A stretch of 64,000 nucleotides of DNA from Antitrichia curtipendula (lineage: Eukaryota; Streptophyta; Bryopsida; Hypnales; Leucodontaceae): contig OX579635.1 in NCBI GenBank assembly GCA_951230915.1, positions 4,464,001 through 4,528,000 of the forward strand, read 5' to 3'. The notes beneath the pieces are model-generated. The model was not told the origin of the DNA and made no database searches. It saw only the letters and a program-made list of their open reading frames with translations. Positions 1 through 12,725 of the stretch are shown piece after piece. Numbering within the stretch: the first letter of the stretch is position 1; every line of letters starts with the position of its first letter. Both the position numbers and the translations under genes were made by a program.

Positions 1-1913
1 CACAGTCATTGCTGGTGACCAAGAGTCATAAAGAATATCTGTAGCAAAGGGTCGCAAGGATAAGCACTACGGTAATCTCTTCATCACATAATACAACAAA
101 GCACATCGACTTCTACTCTACAAATAGAGTTTTCACTCAGAATGAATGAATCTTCGCATTAGACCCAAAAGTGAACCCAAAGTGTACAAACGTACAAACA
201 AACTACAGTCAGGCCTATGTCCTGCCAATGGGAAAATTTCCAGGCAAATAGACGCCATGGACTAGGGCAGAGCCATCTGTAAAGCGCTAGTAACAACTAG
301 TTAACCACGAAATGACGAAAGTACTCTAACTACGAAGCAGAAACCTCTAAAAGGATGCTAGAAGCCAGAAACAATTTCTCTATGCACGTAAGGAATATCC
401 TCACTTGACGATGCATGAACTGCAAATCACATATAGAGCAATATACTAAAGCACTCCTCATTTTTTTGATGAGGATATTCATTCAGACTCCAGTTTCAAG
501 AGTACATTGAAATCTCAGATTGCTAGAGCAAAAGTTCCTGATTAGAAGATAAAAGTGCCAACACGAGAAGACCACTAAACCATAAACGAGAGGAAGAAAA
601 AAGAAACTCAACCCAGAAACTACCTAAACAAATTGTCGCAAGCAGAATTTCAGCCTTGCAATTCAACGTGCCAAATAAAAAACCCTTTTTTCCCAACAGA
701 GCCGCAAAACACATCAAAAATGTATATCTATAATAGATATGGTCCTGTTATCCGATATCTACGGCCTTCCATTACTCAAAAGGACTCTGAAAGATATCAA
801 GCACGCGAGCTCTAAGAACGATGGGCTTAGATCGTCGCTTCACAGTCTTAGATCATCATTTGCAAATGCTGTTTCGACTATATTTTATATTTTCATTACC
901 TCTAATCAGCAAACGCCAGAGCACTCTTGCATCAACACAAATCAATACAGTTCAGAAGAGCAGAACTTACCGAGGCAGATGTGTCCGTTGCTGTAGATGT
1001 GAGGATGCAAAGGAGGTATTTGCATGAATATGACCTGCAAATAGAAGTATGAGAAAAAAGAACATGCAGACAATACAGACAATACAAGCTGGAAAAAAGA
1101 TTCACATATTACTCAAAGGGCATTAATACCTGAGGCGCCTCCATAGGATAGTGTTCCGGAAAATCGACTTGCAAATGAAATTGTTCGCCTTCGTACAACG
1201 TATTCGAAGCTCCATGGACCTCAATTATCCATCTGAAGACACATATTTATGCCAGATTTAATCGCTAAGAGCACCCAAATGACCACAAGTGACTGCTTCC
1301 ACATCTATAGGAGTTCAAATAAAGCATTTAGGACGCTCCAAGGAAGGTAACAAAAAGTATCAATAGCAAGAAGAAACCATAGCGTACAATTTTTAACGAT
1401 AGAAATAAGTTTTGTGAGTTTCTATAATCGACTATTAGCTTCTAAAGTGGAATTCTTATTATAAGCTTAAGCACCTATAAATTAATGGCAGATCTAGTCA
1501 AGACCAAGAGAAGACAGGATACCCTGACCCAAAACCCTAAAATGCTTCCCATCAATCCCAGCGAAATTTTTACCTTTGCAGACTGTCGGTAACTTTATGC
1601 TTGAATCCACACGGAGCGTTCACTTGCCACTCGGTGAGCTCTTTCTGCAACCGATTTGCAGCAATCCGACTCAGGACCTGCTGCACAATCCACCACACAC
1701 GAAGGCAAATGAATTCCGAATTCATTACGAAAGCATAAAAAAACCCGACGACAACGTTAATGAACACTCTCGGCAACCGTGCAGCGACATCACGAAGCGG
1801 AAAACGAAACCCTAGTGATAAACTACCAAATCCCCTACCCCAAAAGTGAACAACAGAGAGAGTGAATTCAGCGTCCACACCTTCTCCTTTTGGCTGTATC
1901 CCGATGAACTCAT
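1..1913 (-). CDS. UBC16/UBE2W-type ubiquitin-conjugating enzyme E2 (3' end outside window)
   Basis: E2 enzyme that takes ubiquitin from E1 as a thioester and passes it to substrates. Exons on the minus strand: 1881-1913 (MSSSGYSQKEK), 1574-1680, 1130-1232, 971-1034 and 1-38 (continues off the edge). Together they give 115 residues in one open frame; plant UBC15-18 proteins are about 160 long. Visible are RLQKELTEWQV at the N-terminal helix, the FPEHYPMEAPQ core, and HPHIYSNGHICLD, where HPH replaces the usual HPN and the Cys is the catalytic thiol. HPH-type sites mark the UBE2W group, known in animals for ubiquitinating N-termini. All introns are GT-AG, and exon phases match. The start at 1913 was chosen because MSSSG matches plant homologues and the phase joins exon 2 correctly. 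The missing part would be the C-terminal SILSMLSS-type region. No breaks are seen. Confidence 0.93.
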
Positions 1914-2856
1914 GATGGAACCTCAGGGTGGTCCGAAAATTCCACACGTGGCTGAGAGATCGCTGCGGAAGAAGGAAACCACGTTACGCCGGCCAACCCA
2001 ACCGAATTCCCAGGAATCGTAGAAAATAAATAGCGAAGCGACGGAAGAGGTCAATTGGCAACGAGGAGGTCCATAGCGATGCGGGGGAGATGTCAAAACG
2101 CCATCAAACGAGGAATGGAAGCGATCATTTCACGAGAACGAAGAGTGCGATCGAAACCCTAGCCATGTCTATCTGCAAGCCAGCACGAATAGATGAGGAA
2201 ATGGTCAAGCTCTGGCTGGCGAAACTCTCTCTCTTTCCCTTTGGTCCAGGGGACTGGTTTGAGGGGTTGTGATATGTACAACGTTTGTTCATGTGCCTTC
2301 CAGGTGTGAGAGGCACTCACTAGGCTGCCATCAGGGCCGGTTTCCACCAGTGTCGTGAGCGTATCTCAAATCTACTCTTTTTGCAATATTGAGGATATTC
2401 TTACTCAATCTGTTGATATTTCAATCTTGGAAGAGTCAACATTTGTCCATGGAATTGGGCTATTGGCTCAACACTGACTGTGCTTCACCTTTCAGGAAAA
2501 AGTATACCTAGAGGGGATCCCCTTTCCCTACCTATACGGTAGTAGAGGACCCAGTACAAACAAAACAAATAATGCTCTTTACACAGCCTCTAAAGGACCC
2601 TAGAGTATGCTACGCTCATTGCACTCCCTTTACAACTCTAACAAATTACCCAACTTTCAACTTTCTGTAGCCTACTCTAAAAGCGTCCATGCTCTAAAAG
2701 CAATCATGACACCGGGGCACATTTTTCTTTCTTCAATGTTCCAACAATGTACATTTTAGGTGGTGATCATTTTTAGTGACCATTGCGTTTTAACTTCAAA
2801 AAACAATTTGTAACTAATTCCATGAAGCTAGTTCAAAAAATATGAAACAACTAGGA
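1914..2856. other. Upstream region of the E2 gene and spacer
   Basis: The first 300-400 bp are less AT-rich than the rest and presumably hold the E2 promoter and 5' UTR. I saw no further gene. Short open frames on both strands between 2090 and 2350 match nothing I recognise. Confidence 0.4.
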
Positions 2857-3811
2857 TTAACCCCTAAAGGACCAGAGTGCGGGTTTTTTTGGCAACATAG
2901 TGATTTTGGGCAACTCGCTACGAATGGAATTTTTTTTTTTTTTTATTTGAAATTTTAACACAACATTTTCCGAGGAGTAGCTTTAAGGCCCAACAATTTT
3001 CATAAATTTTGACTACATTGTCAAAAAGTTATTGAATGATATGTGATTTTCATTGCTCAACAGGCATCCCGGGCAGCAAAAAAAAATTCTTTCAGAATCA
3101 CTTTTTTGAAAAATAAATATTTGAAATTGTTTATTTTTATTTTTATATACATGAAAAACTTTGAATCATTCTATTTTGATTAATGAGATGAAAGTTATAA
3201 GGAGTTTTAGTTGAGGGTGGTTTACAAGTAGTTATGAATCAAATCTCTATTCTAAAACAAACCTTGAAGTCCTTTATTTTATTCAATTTTTAATATTTTT
3301 GAAAAAAAATAAAAACATTAGGTTTAGATTGTTTATTGCAACATTACAACCATTGGAGTTGGCATTTTTCAATTCCATAAATAAATGGTTAACAATTTAG
3401 TATTTTGAATCATTCTCTACTTCTTTCTACTTACTGTTTTTTTCCTATATGTTGTACAATTCCAAATGATCTAACAATTTTCAAGCATGTATCCAACTTG
3501 CCTTGAAGAATGAATCCAAATCGTTACAACCATTCTAGAAATTTCTTCACAAAGATCTGACCTTGTGAAGTGCAGCTGCTTTTTTGCAGGGGCAAAAAAA
3601 AGATTTTTGTCACTTCAAACACTAATATCTTGCAATCTACAAGGTGGAATTTTCTGAATTTTTTTTCTACATCTTCTCAAACCAGCATACTACAAGATCC
3701 TATGGTTACATTTGTCCTAATTTTTTTCTTATTAAATTTGGTACTTGTATCAAAAATGGCAGTTTTGGAGCATTTTGGGTGAAAACATAGTTAAGGACCT
3801 TTAAGGGTTAA
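2857..3811. mobile_element. TTAA element A1 (subfamily A, non-autonomous TIR transposon, about 955 bp)
   Basis: Starts TTAACCCCTAAAGGACC and ends GGACCTTTAAGGGTTAA, which are inverted copies with TTAA at both outer edges. The interior is non-coding and AT-rich. It is clearly related to the elements at 9455, 18063 (inverted) and 32300, for example by the shared stretch near the right end reading AATGGCAGTTTTGGAGC. No transposase frame is present. Confidence 0.82.
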
Positions 3812-4883
3812 ATGCCAATTCCATTTTCCTTCCACAAAAAATTATTGAAATTGTTTCAAGGAGTTTAGCTTCCCTAAAAAGGCAATCAACTCTTAAATGG
3901 TTGCTTTAAGAATAGACTACCTTACTCCCCTTCTACTAGATCCTACACTATATACACATTGCATCCCCTTTTACAATTGTAACAAATTACCAAACTTTCA
4001 ACCTATTCCCCCTCTTTTCTCAAATTAAATTAGTTAGTATAAAGTTTCCCTTTTCTCAAAGGTACATAGTCTAGATGTAATTTGGACCGGCTTCTTGGAA
4101 CCAATGTGGGACCCTAAATGAACAAACCCTTCATATATGCCAACTACTAGAGTGGCTGGAGTTCTTTCTTTCTCTCTTGTACCAATGGTTAGGGTTGGCA
4201 AAAAATATTTCTAAAAGTATACGCTAAAGTATTTGGAATATTAATTTTTGAAAAAAAATAATACGGAGAAAAATAAATCTTTCTATTTGAGGCATTTGTC
4301 GAACCACAATTTTTGACTTTATTTAATTATTTGGCAAAGAGTATTGATTGGGTATGGTAGTTCAAAAAATGTGGACTAAAATATTACATTAGTATAGATA
4401 GTAATTGCGATTGAAAAAAATTCTTCAAGATATATTTATTGTATATTTGTCATCTATAGATTATATTTATGGCCATGATTTGAAGATTTTGTAGTTAAGA
4501 GCTCCCAAGATTACTAAAGAACATTATGAAAAAATGAAGTTATGGAGTCATTTATGTCTCCCCTTTCATCTTTGTTTGGGCTTTGAATAATCATCTTCAT
4601 GACCAAGAACTACCATGAGATTTCAAGAATAAACAATGAAAGTTGTATGAAGAGTTCAAATTGAAATATAAATTTATAAATATTTCTTAAAATATGACAA
4701 ATTATTCTCAAATTTCTTTAAATGATTTTTTTTAATTTGAAAAATTTAGTTGTAAATTTATTATAAATTAAAGCATTTCAAATTATTATAAATTAAAAAT
4801 AAATTAAATCTAAAAGATGAAGAAATTAAATTATTGAATTTAAGAAAACTTGGACTTTCATCACAGAGTGCTTGACATATCAT
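3812..4883. other. Gene-free AT-rich spacer
   Basis: AT-rich sequence with many short A and T runs. No gene or clear repeat boundary was seen. Confidence 0.4.
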
Positions 4884-5694
4884 TTCACCCCTAAAGTATC
4901 AAGGCCCATTTTTTCATCAAAAAACACTCAAAACTACCATTTCTATTGCAAAGAGTAAAGACTTTGAATCTTATTTTATTTTGCAAATCTAACCGTAGGA
5001 TCTTTCACAAGACTAGTGTAAGAAATTATGGAAGAAAATTCAAAAACTTTTACCTTATAGATTACAAGATAATTGTATTCAAAGTGAAGAAAACAAATAC
5101 TTTTACACTTTGTATTACTAGAATATATTAAGACTTTGAATTAATAACTTTTAATATTGCACTACAAATTTGAAATAAAAATCTTAACAATGGAGAATAA
5201 AATTGAGAAACAAGTTGTTTTTTAAAAAGAAAGGGCTTAATTTGCAAAAATACCTAAAAACAATAAGAAAAAATTTCCTTGCAAAACTTTTTGAAAGAAT
5301 TGTGAAAAAAAAATTCAAAAATGAGTCCTAAAAGTTATTTTTTGAAGATGCTATGATTGCTCGCAAAACATGAAGCTTTATAATTTTCACATCACTAGTC
5401 TAATTATGGTAGAAAGAATCAAAGTTATACCTTGTAGACAAAAATATAATCTTCAAGAAAATTAAAATTAAAAATTTTACTTCAATTTTTTGAGTTTTTT
5501 TCCTTGCAAAGTGCTTTTGGTGCTTGGAGTAGCATAACTTTTGTTCCTTGGCATCAATTGAAATTTCCATAAAAGCTAATATATATTTTTATATTTATAA
5601 AATATTCAAAAAATAGTTTAAAAAATTGAAGTCATGTAAGCCTACCCAAAATTCCAAGTGTCTTGTGAAGGGACTTTGGAACTTTAGAAGTTGA
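4884..5694. mobile_element. Degraded TTAA element, subfamily B
   Basis: The left end (TTTCACCCCTAAAGTATC followed by AAGGCCCATTTTTTC) and the right end (GGGACTTTGG... TTTAGAAGTTGA) are worn versions of the subfamily B ends. The interior reads like other B copies, including ACTACCATTTCTATTGC and AACCGTAGGATCTT. The TTAA at each edge has mutated. Confidence 0.6.
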
Positions 5695-6730
5695 AAAAAC
5701 TAAATGCTTTTGGAAGTAATGTTTGACAAAGTGGCAAAAAATTGTTCAAACAAGTTAGGGCTACAAAGACATAATCATTGATAATTATCATTGATAAAAT
5801 GAAATATTGAAGAATAAATTTCAGTTCCTACATTTTTTTCAAATTTCTTAGAATTTATTTTTGAAGTTTGAAGTAAAAAAGAAGTAACCTTCAATTCTTC
5901 TTAAATTCAACAAAATTCAACAAGTATCTGTATACCAAAAACAGAGCTCAATATAATATTCATTTTACTTGAATACCATTAAATTCATGAATAAAAAATC
6001 AATTAATTGTTACTTATTCATTTTGTATTACTCTCTACACTTTTTTAAATAACAATTTTATATAATAAACACCTTCAATCTACTTTATATACAAAAATCC
6101 ACCTAATTGAATAGATTACCTTATGATGAAAGGATAAACCATATCATATTAATAATAATTCATCTTTATTTATAACGTCATATATTCAAACAATATTAGT
6201 TTATACAATATGTATCTATATGAATGAAACAACATTAGAAATAACAAAAATAGTCATTAAGAAAAAAATCTTTTGTGTAGTTCCAAAAATTAATTAAAGG
6301 AATATTTTTACAAATCCTATCAACTTATAGAGCTACAATTACATTTCATATATTTTTGATTTATTAGAATTTAAATTTTGAATTCGATTTATAAAATCAT
6401 TAAGATTTTTTGTTCTCTAAAGTTTGAAACTATAAGTTAGTCGTCACAAGTAGCAAAAGAGTAATGGATATTTAGTTTGTAATTTTTGAAAAAATTATTA
6501 TTATATTTACAATTTACAAATCTATTGCAATAAAGAATGATTCTAAAATTGACAACACTAAAGATGTAATTAATTATTTGTAAATATCAATGATAGCAAT
6601 TGTAAATCAAACCATTAAACCTCGCATTCATTTGTAATGAAAAATTCAAAATCTTCAACTTTTATTTATAAACCAAGTGCGGTTGCAACTTACAAGCTAT
6701 AATCTAGTAGTTCTTAGATAATTCTTTGTG
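5695..6730. other. Gene-free AT-rich spacer
   Basis: Very AT-rich DNA with no long frames and no element boundaries I could define. Confidence 0.35.
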
Positions 6731-8940
6731 CACTCTAGAGCAGCGACGCTAGTTTGTGAGCCTAAAAATGTGAGCTTAGGAGCTGTGAGCGTACACTTTG
6801 TGAGCCCAAAGCGTTGACTAAAAAAAAACTTGGAATTTTTTAGGCCAATAGAGAAAAAAGTGGAGACATTTCAATATTTTTATATTAATAATAAAATTTT
6901 AGCCCTATTACCGTAGACCTATGATCATGGGAGCGTAGCCATCACACACTCCGCACTTGGCCTGATGCGCATGCGGGCAATAGTTTTAACCCACCTTGAG
7001 CTCCATTTTTTTTCTTCTCGCAAAAACATATGTTCAAGCTCAAGCCCTTGAAGGGATTCTAAGGGAAATTTTTTATTTTGGACAGGTAACGGATGGCTCA
7101 TGCAGTAGATACCACCCCTATAGTGTGTGTTAAGTCTTAGAGTGTTCCAACCTCTAGATCTCCCAAGAAAGGTTTCTAGAGAAATAGACTCTACACACAT
7201 ATATACACAAAAAATATTAATTAAAAAAAACAAATTAAATTAAAAATTAAAAAATTAAATTTTTTTATTTTTTGAAGGAGTCTCAAACTTCAAACACCCC
7301 AAAAGAACCAAAAAAAATTTGAATTTTTTTTTTGAAAAAACGAGCTTTGAGAGACCTAAACTCCACCCTCTTCAAGGGGTCTTTTGGTATCGAAAGGGAT
7401 ATCTAGGGATGACAAAGTCACAGAAAAAAAATAAAAAATAAAAAATGAAAAAAAAATTTGAAGTTATTTTTTTGAATTATTTTTTTGACAGTTGCAAGCT
7501 TCTAACACCCGAAAGGGTCTCTCAGTGGTGAGAGAGGTTTCTAGGGGTGATGAAGTTAGGAAAAAAAAAAAAAATTGTTTTTGAAAAAAAAGTTTTGAGA
7601 GTTCCAAGCTTCTAACAACCCAAAAGGTTTCTTAATGACAAGAGAGGTTCTAGGGGTGACAAAATCGCGAAAAAAAAAAAAAAAAATTGAAAATTTTTTC
7701 TCGAATTTTTTTTGTAGGTTCCAAGCTTCAAACACAAAAGGGTCTCTCAGTGCAGAGAGAGGTTTCTAGAGGTGACTAAGTCACGAAAAAAAAAATTGAA
7801 AAAAAAATTGAAAATAATTTTGAAATTTGTTTTTTGAAATTTGTTTTTTTGAAAGTTCCAAGCTTTCAACATCCCAAAGGGTCTCTCGGTGCTGAGAGAG
7901 GTTTCTAAAGGTGACAAGTTGAAAAATAAACAAATAAATAAATTGAAAAAAAAATTTGAAAAAAAAAGTTTTGAGAGTTCCAAGCTTTCAACATCCCAAA
8001 GGATCTCTCGTTGGCAAGAGAGGTTTCTAGGGGTGTCAAAGTCGGAAAAAAAATTTGAAAACAAAAACAAAAACAAAAAAAATCTGAAAACTTATTTTTG
8101 AAAAAAAAAGTTTTGAAAGTTCCAAGCTTCAAACACCCCAAAGGGTCTCTTGGTGCCAAGAGAGATTTCTAGAGGTGACCAAGTTGAAAAGAAAAAAAAA
8201 AAAAATTAGACTTAAAAAAAATATAGACAAAAGAAAAAATTGAAAGTTCCAAACCCAAAATCCTCTAAGTGGTCTATTAGTACTGAAAGGTGGTTTTGGA
8301 GGTAACTGAGTCGCAAAACAAAACAAAATAAATAATTTTCTTTTCTTAAAACTACAAAAATAATTTTGAGATTTTAAAACCTAATAATCCCTAGGGGGCA
8401 TTTTGGTACTGAGAGAGGTTTCTGAGGGGGTGATGAAGTTGTGACAAAATAAAATAAAATGAATATAAAATAAAGATTTTGGAAAAAGAGTTTTAAGAGT
8501 CTCAATGTTCAAAATCTTCAAAGGCCTCTTGGTACCGAGAGAGGTTTATGGGAGGTGATAGAGTCATAACAAAAAACCCTAAAAGATTAAAACAATAAAA
8601 AAAATTTGAAATAAAAAAATTTGAAAGTCCTATTCTCCAAGTCCTTCAAGGGGGCTTTGATTCTCTGGGATGATGGAGTTGCAACTAAGAAAATATAAAA
8701 TATATTTAGACAAGTCAAATGAATAAGGTGTTTGGAGAATATCTGAAGTGTCCCAATTTTGTTTCAGGCCAATTGATATATTTTCTTTAGTTCACTAGCT
8801 GTAAAGATCCTAAATTCCTAAACCACGGTAATAGGTCTAAAATCCAAACAGGACACTAAATACCTCACAACTTGATGCTCCGAGGCTCCCAAGCTCACGC
8901 TCCAAGGCTCACGAAATAACACCCCTGCACTCTAAAGCAC
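6731..8940. mobile_element. Foldback-like element with long inverted arms around a tandem array
   Basis: The left arm (about 6731-6925) and right arm (about 8815-8940) are imperfect inverted copies. They share the string TGTGAGCC/GGCTCACG, then GAGCTTAGGAGC/GCTCCCAAGCTC, and at the inner end CCTATTACCGT/ACGGTAATAGG. The arms enclose the repeat array at 7370-8690. No transposase is visible. The arm length and tandem interior fit foldback or MULE-type non-autonomous elements; the class is inferred. Confidence 0.6.
7370..8690. repeat. Degenerate tandem array, about 11 units of 105-140 bp
   Basis: Each unit has a conserved core: a CCAAAGGGTCTCT-like stretch, a few bases, then GAGAGAGGTTTCTAGAGGTG and a variable GTCACGA. 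An A-rich or T-rich spacer and GTTCCAAGCTTC follow. Cores occur near 7375, 7510, 7620, 7738, 7876, 7998, 8140, 8262, 8388, 8520 and 8648. Within each core TCTCTC...GAGAGA can form a small hairpin. Units towards both ends are more diverged. The F-rich and K-rich open frames here come from the homopolymer spacers and are not genes. Confidence 0.85.
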
Positions 8941-9304
8941 TCAATGAGCACTCTTGTCTAATTGATAACATTTTGATTTTTAAATCATTTAAAAAATTCT
9001 TAACATTGCATTATCAAAAAATTTAAAAGACCAATTTTTAGATTCACGTATGTACAAAGAGTCTATTTAAATTTAAATTCTCCAAAACAAGTTATCTTGA
9101 AGGTATAGAATTTTGAAATCTCTTCTATAATAAAAATTTGTCTAAAAAATGCCAATATTTTGAGAAAAAAATTCTACTTTTAATTCTAAATTTGGATTTT
9201 TGTTATAAAGCCCACCTAAAGATTTTCACTCATAATTACATTTAAAAATATAAATCATCAATTTTTTTGTTAAAACCTTAAGGACTAAACATTCAAATTT
9301 TAAC

Positions 9305-10483
9305 CCTTACATTACAAAGTTTAGAACCTACGATTTGTCAACAATTATTGTGTGGTTACTGTTGTTTCATGGATTCGCACGTTAATTTTACTGCTATCGC
9401 ATTGTTACAACGCATTACTGTATAATTTACTACATTGTAACAATACAATAACTGTTAACCCCTAAAGGACCAAACACCGTTTTTTGACAACATAGCGATT
9501 TTGGGCGGCTCACTATGACCGGAATTTTTCTTTTTTTCCTTTGAAATTTTCACATAAGATGTGCCCGAGGAGTAGCTTTATGGTCCAACAATTTTCGTAC
9601 CTTTTGACTACATGGTTAAAAAGTTACTGCATGATATGTCATTTTCATTGTTCGGCGGGCAGCCGGGGCAGCAAAAAAAACTTCTTTGAAAATCACTTTT
9701 AAAAAAAACTAAAATTTGAAATTGGTTCTTTAGATTTATATGTACGTGGGAGGCTTTGAATCATTCCATTCCGATCAATGAGTCAAAAGTTATGAAGATT
9801 CTTAGTTTGAGGGCAGTTATGGAATCTCTACTCTAAAATAAACTTTGGAGTCCTTTATTTAACTCGATTTTCAATATTTTTGAAAAAAAATAAAAACATT
9901 GGGTGTAGATTGTTTATTACAACATTACAATCGTTGGGATTGGCACTTTTCAATTTGATAAATAAATTCTTGACAATTTAGTGCTTTGAATCATTCTCTA
10001 CCTCTTCCTACTTACTATTTTTTTCCTATATGTTGTACAATTCCAAATGATCTGAAATTTTTCAAGCATGTAGCCAACTTGCCTTGAAGAATAAATCCAA
10101 AGAGTAACCATCATTTTGGACATTTTTTCATACAAATGTGACCTTGTGAAGGGCAGCTGCCCGTTTTTTCGCAGGGACAAAAAAAGGATTTTTGTCAATT
10201 CAAACGCTATTATCTTGCAATCCACTTAGTGGAAAATTCTGAAATTTTTTCCACATCTTCTTAAACAAGTTTAGTACAAAATCCTACGGCTAAAAGTGTC
10301 CAAAAATGTTTTTTTTCTAAAATTTGGCTCTAGTATTAGAAATGGCAGTTCTGGAGCGGTTTTGGTGAAAGCATAGTCAAAAACCTTTAGGGGTTAAATT
10401 AACGTGCGAACCCAAAAAACAACAGTAACCACATGATAATTGTTGACAAACTATAGGTTGTAAACATTGTGATGTAAAAGATT
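9305..10483. mobile_element. TIR element split by insertion of A2
   Basis: Arms at 9305-9389 and 10398-10483 are inverted copies about 85 bp long. Both contain TTTGTCAACAATTAT-type sequence, TGTGGTTACTGTTGTTT and TTCGCACGTTAATTT (reverse-complemented on the right). Between them lie about 65 bp of the element's own DNA and then the TTAA element A2. The host element was therefore there first. Confidence 0.72.
9455..10397. mobile_element. TTAA element A2 (subfamily A, 943 bp)
   Basis: Starts TTAACCCCTAAAGGACC and ends ACCTTTAGGGGTTAA. Same orientation and interior as A1. It is inserted inside another TIR element (9305-10483). Non-coding. Confidence 0.83.
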
Positions 10484-10760
10484 GAGGCCTTTTTTCCATT
10501 AAAAAATACTCAAAACTACCATTTCTATTGCAAAGAGCAAAAAACTTTAAATTTTTTTATTTTTTGCATATCTAACCATAGGTACTTATGCTTGACTAGT
10601 AGAAGAATGTATGGAAGAAATTTTAGAAACTTTGACCCCATAGATTACAAGATATTTGAATCCAAAGTGAAGAAAACAAGTTTTTCTGAAACTTGCTTGA
10701 CTAAATTGTAGTGCAAAGCAGTTGTAGAATGAAGTGTAGGATTATGAGAGTTGTAATAGA
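10484..10760. mobile_element. Left-end fragment of a subfamily B TTAA element
   Basis: From GAGGCCTTTTTTCC through CTACCATTTCTATTGC to about 10690 this follows the left third of subfamily B. The terminal TTAA and the right end are missing. Confidence 0.5.
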
Positions 10761-11035
10761 GTTCAAATTTAAAATGAAAATGAAATTTTCTCCATCCAAT
10801 ATTCATTACAGTTGTCAATGTGGACTAATCCACATTGTATGAAATCCGCCATGTCAAATTGTAGTCGCAAAAAAAGACTAAGAAATGACTAGGAAACAAC
10901 TGCAACCGTAAATTAATAGTAGTTGTTCCTAGTTGTTTTGTAGTTGTTAGTAGTCATTTCCTAGTTGTTTCCAAATCATTTTTCGATTGTCTTGTATCAA
11001 ATGTCCCATATCAATTGTCAAGAGTACTTTGACAT

Positions 11036-11545
11036 TTAATAGGATTGGAGGGTTGAGAGGTCATTTTTATAATGAAATCCATTTTCCGTCACGAATCCTC
11101 AAAGGGTACGAGACAACTCAAAGATGAGAGCTTGACCGCTCATTCTGAAAATGTAGGAATTGTGTTCAATATAGAACTCTGGACTTCATTTTGACGTAGT
11201 AGAATAATTTTTTTCTAAAACTTTGGACTTAAAAAAGTTGTTAAATCAAGCTAAATTTAATCTTCAAAAATCCATTTGTGATTTTAAACCTCCAAGAGAA
11301 AGTTATAGACAAAATTCAAAGAGGATGTTTGAAAATGTCAAAGAAAATGTCCCTTCCATTCCCTCTCTGAATTTTGTCCATAACTTTTGGTTGGAGGCTT
11401 GAAATCTCAAACTGTTTTTTCAAGATGAAATTTACCCTGATATTCCAACTTTTTTTAATTGAAAGTTTTTTAGAAAAAGTTAACCTACTATGCCATTTGT
11501 TGGAATGGATTTAAAATGAAGTTCTCTTGGCATGGCAATTTTTTG
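11036..11545. mobile_element. Foldback element FB1
   Basis: The two halves are inverted copies: 11163-11241 (GTTCTATATTG partner, CTACTACGTC, ACTTTGGAC) pairs with 11446-11525. The centre carries matching CATAACTTTTGGTTGGAGG-type and CCTCCAAGAGAAAGTTATAG stretches. Related copies lie at about 45430-46000 and 53826-55315. No open frame. Confidence 0.65.
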
Positions 11546-11563
11546 AAATTTTTGTGTGCCTAG

Positions 11564-11640
11564 TTAACGCCTAAAGGACCAAGGATTTATGGTTGATAGT
11601 AGCAGATACGAGTGATCATATTATGAATAGCATAATTCAG
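11564..11640. repeat. Orphan TTAA-element terminus
   Basis: TTAACGCCTAAAGGACCAAGG is one base away from the standard left terminus. The sequence after it does not follow any of the subfamilies and no matching right end was found. It is probably a truncated copy. The rest of the spacer to 12138 shows nothing I recognise. Confidence 0.45.
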
Positions 11641-12138
11641 CTGGAGCCGAATTTTATATCACGAGAAGTTGGTCAATAAATAAATAAAATCGGACAAAAG
11701 AAAATCCCCATGAAACTGCTGTACTCTGAATTGAATATAAGCAAGAGGCCCAGTTTGCCGATCATTGAGAGTCATGACGTCTTTGGACAAGCATCCAATT
11801 CTTGATTATTTTTTGTGTTTGGAAACTCTGGCTCTGAGTTTGGGAGAGTAATTAGAATGCAGAACGTGGTATTGTTAATTCTCATGTCTTTTTTTTTGTT
11901 GTGCAGAGGGTTAAGGAGTGGCAAATTAAGATTGATAATGCTCACTATTTGTCTTGTGCAACTTTTCAATAAGGTGGGTATGAATTAAGTAGAAACTTCA
12001 TTAGTCTGGTAGTGAGAAATCTGAGAGAAAATCTCTACTACTACCAACTGGTATTAATTTAGTGAGTGTGGCATTGTGGACATACCTAACATAATCTAAA
12101 TGCACATGACTTTTGCCGTTGTGGCATGTTTTGATTGA

Positions 12139-12725
12139 TTAACCCGTAAAGTCCCAAGGCCATTTTTTTTGTCAAAAACCACTCAAACCTACCACTTTCT
12201 TACATTCACCTACAGAAATTTAAAAAAATTAAAATTTTTAGAATCTAACCGTAGTATCTTGTTCTGCACTTATCTTAGAGTATGTGGTAAAAAATTTGTG
12301 GTTTTTGACCGTACAGATTGAAAGATATTAGCATTCAAAGTGAAAGAATTGTTTTTTTTCAAGAAGTTGTTCTAGTTGCCTTCAAAATAAGAAGCTCCAT
12401 AACTTTTACATCACAAATCCAAATAGAATGAATCAAAGCTCTCCATTTAGACAAAAATATAAACTACAAGAAAAAAAATATCAAAATTTTTATTTCATTT
12501 TTTTGTGGATTTTTTTTGCTGCCCAATCTCCCCCATTTTGAGGTTATTGTGGCATAACTTTTGCTTCTGAGCACCGATTGAAATAAAAATTATATTCCCC
12601 AAAAGCTAATAAGTTTTCCTATCATTTGAGAAAGTTTCTAAAAATTTCAGTAAAAATTGAGATCATAGGAGCCTGCCCGAAATCCATTTTGTCCCCCGTA
12701 GGGACAATGGGACTTTAGGGGTTAA
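12139..12725. mobile_element. TTAA element B1 (short subfamily B form, 587 bp)
   Basis: Left end TTAACCCGTAAAGTCCCAAGG and right end GGGACTTTAGGGGTTAA, with TTAA at both edges. The right part carries the subfamily signature CCCCCGTAGGGACAATGGG. It is shorter than the 918-931 bp full-length B copies, so it is probably internally deleted. Its right-hand TTAA is also the left-hand TTAA of the next element. Confidence 0.82.

Noticed and set aside
7747..8326. Overlapping Phe-rich and Lys-rich open frames
   Set aside because: They are created by A and T runs in the tandem array and repeat with its period; they are not proteins.
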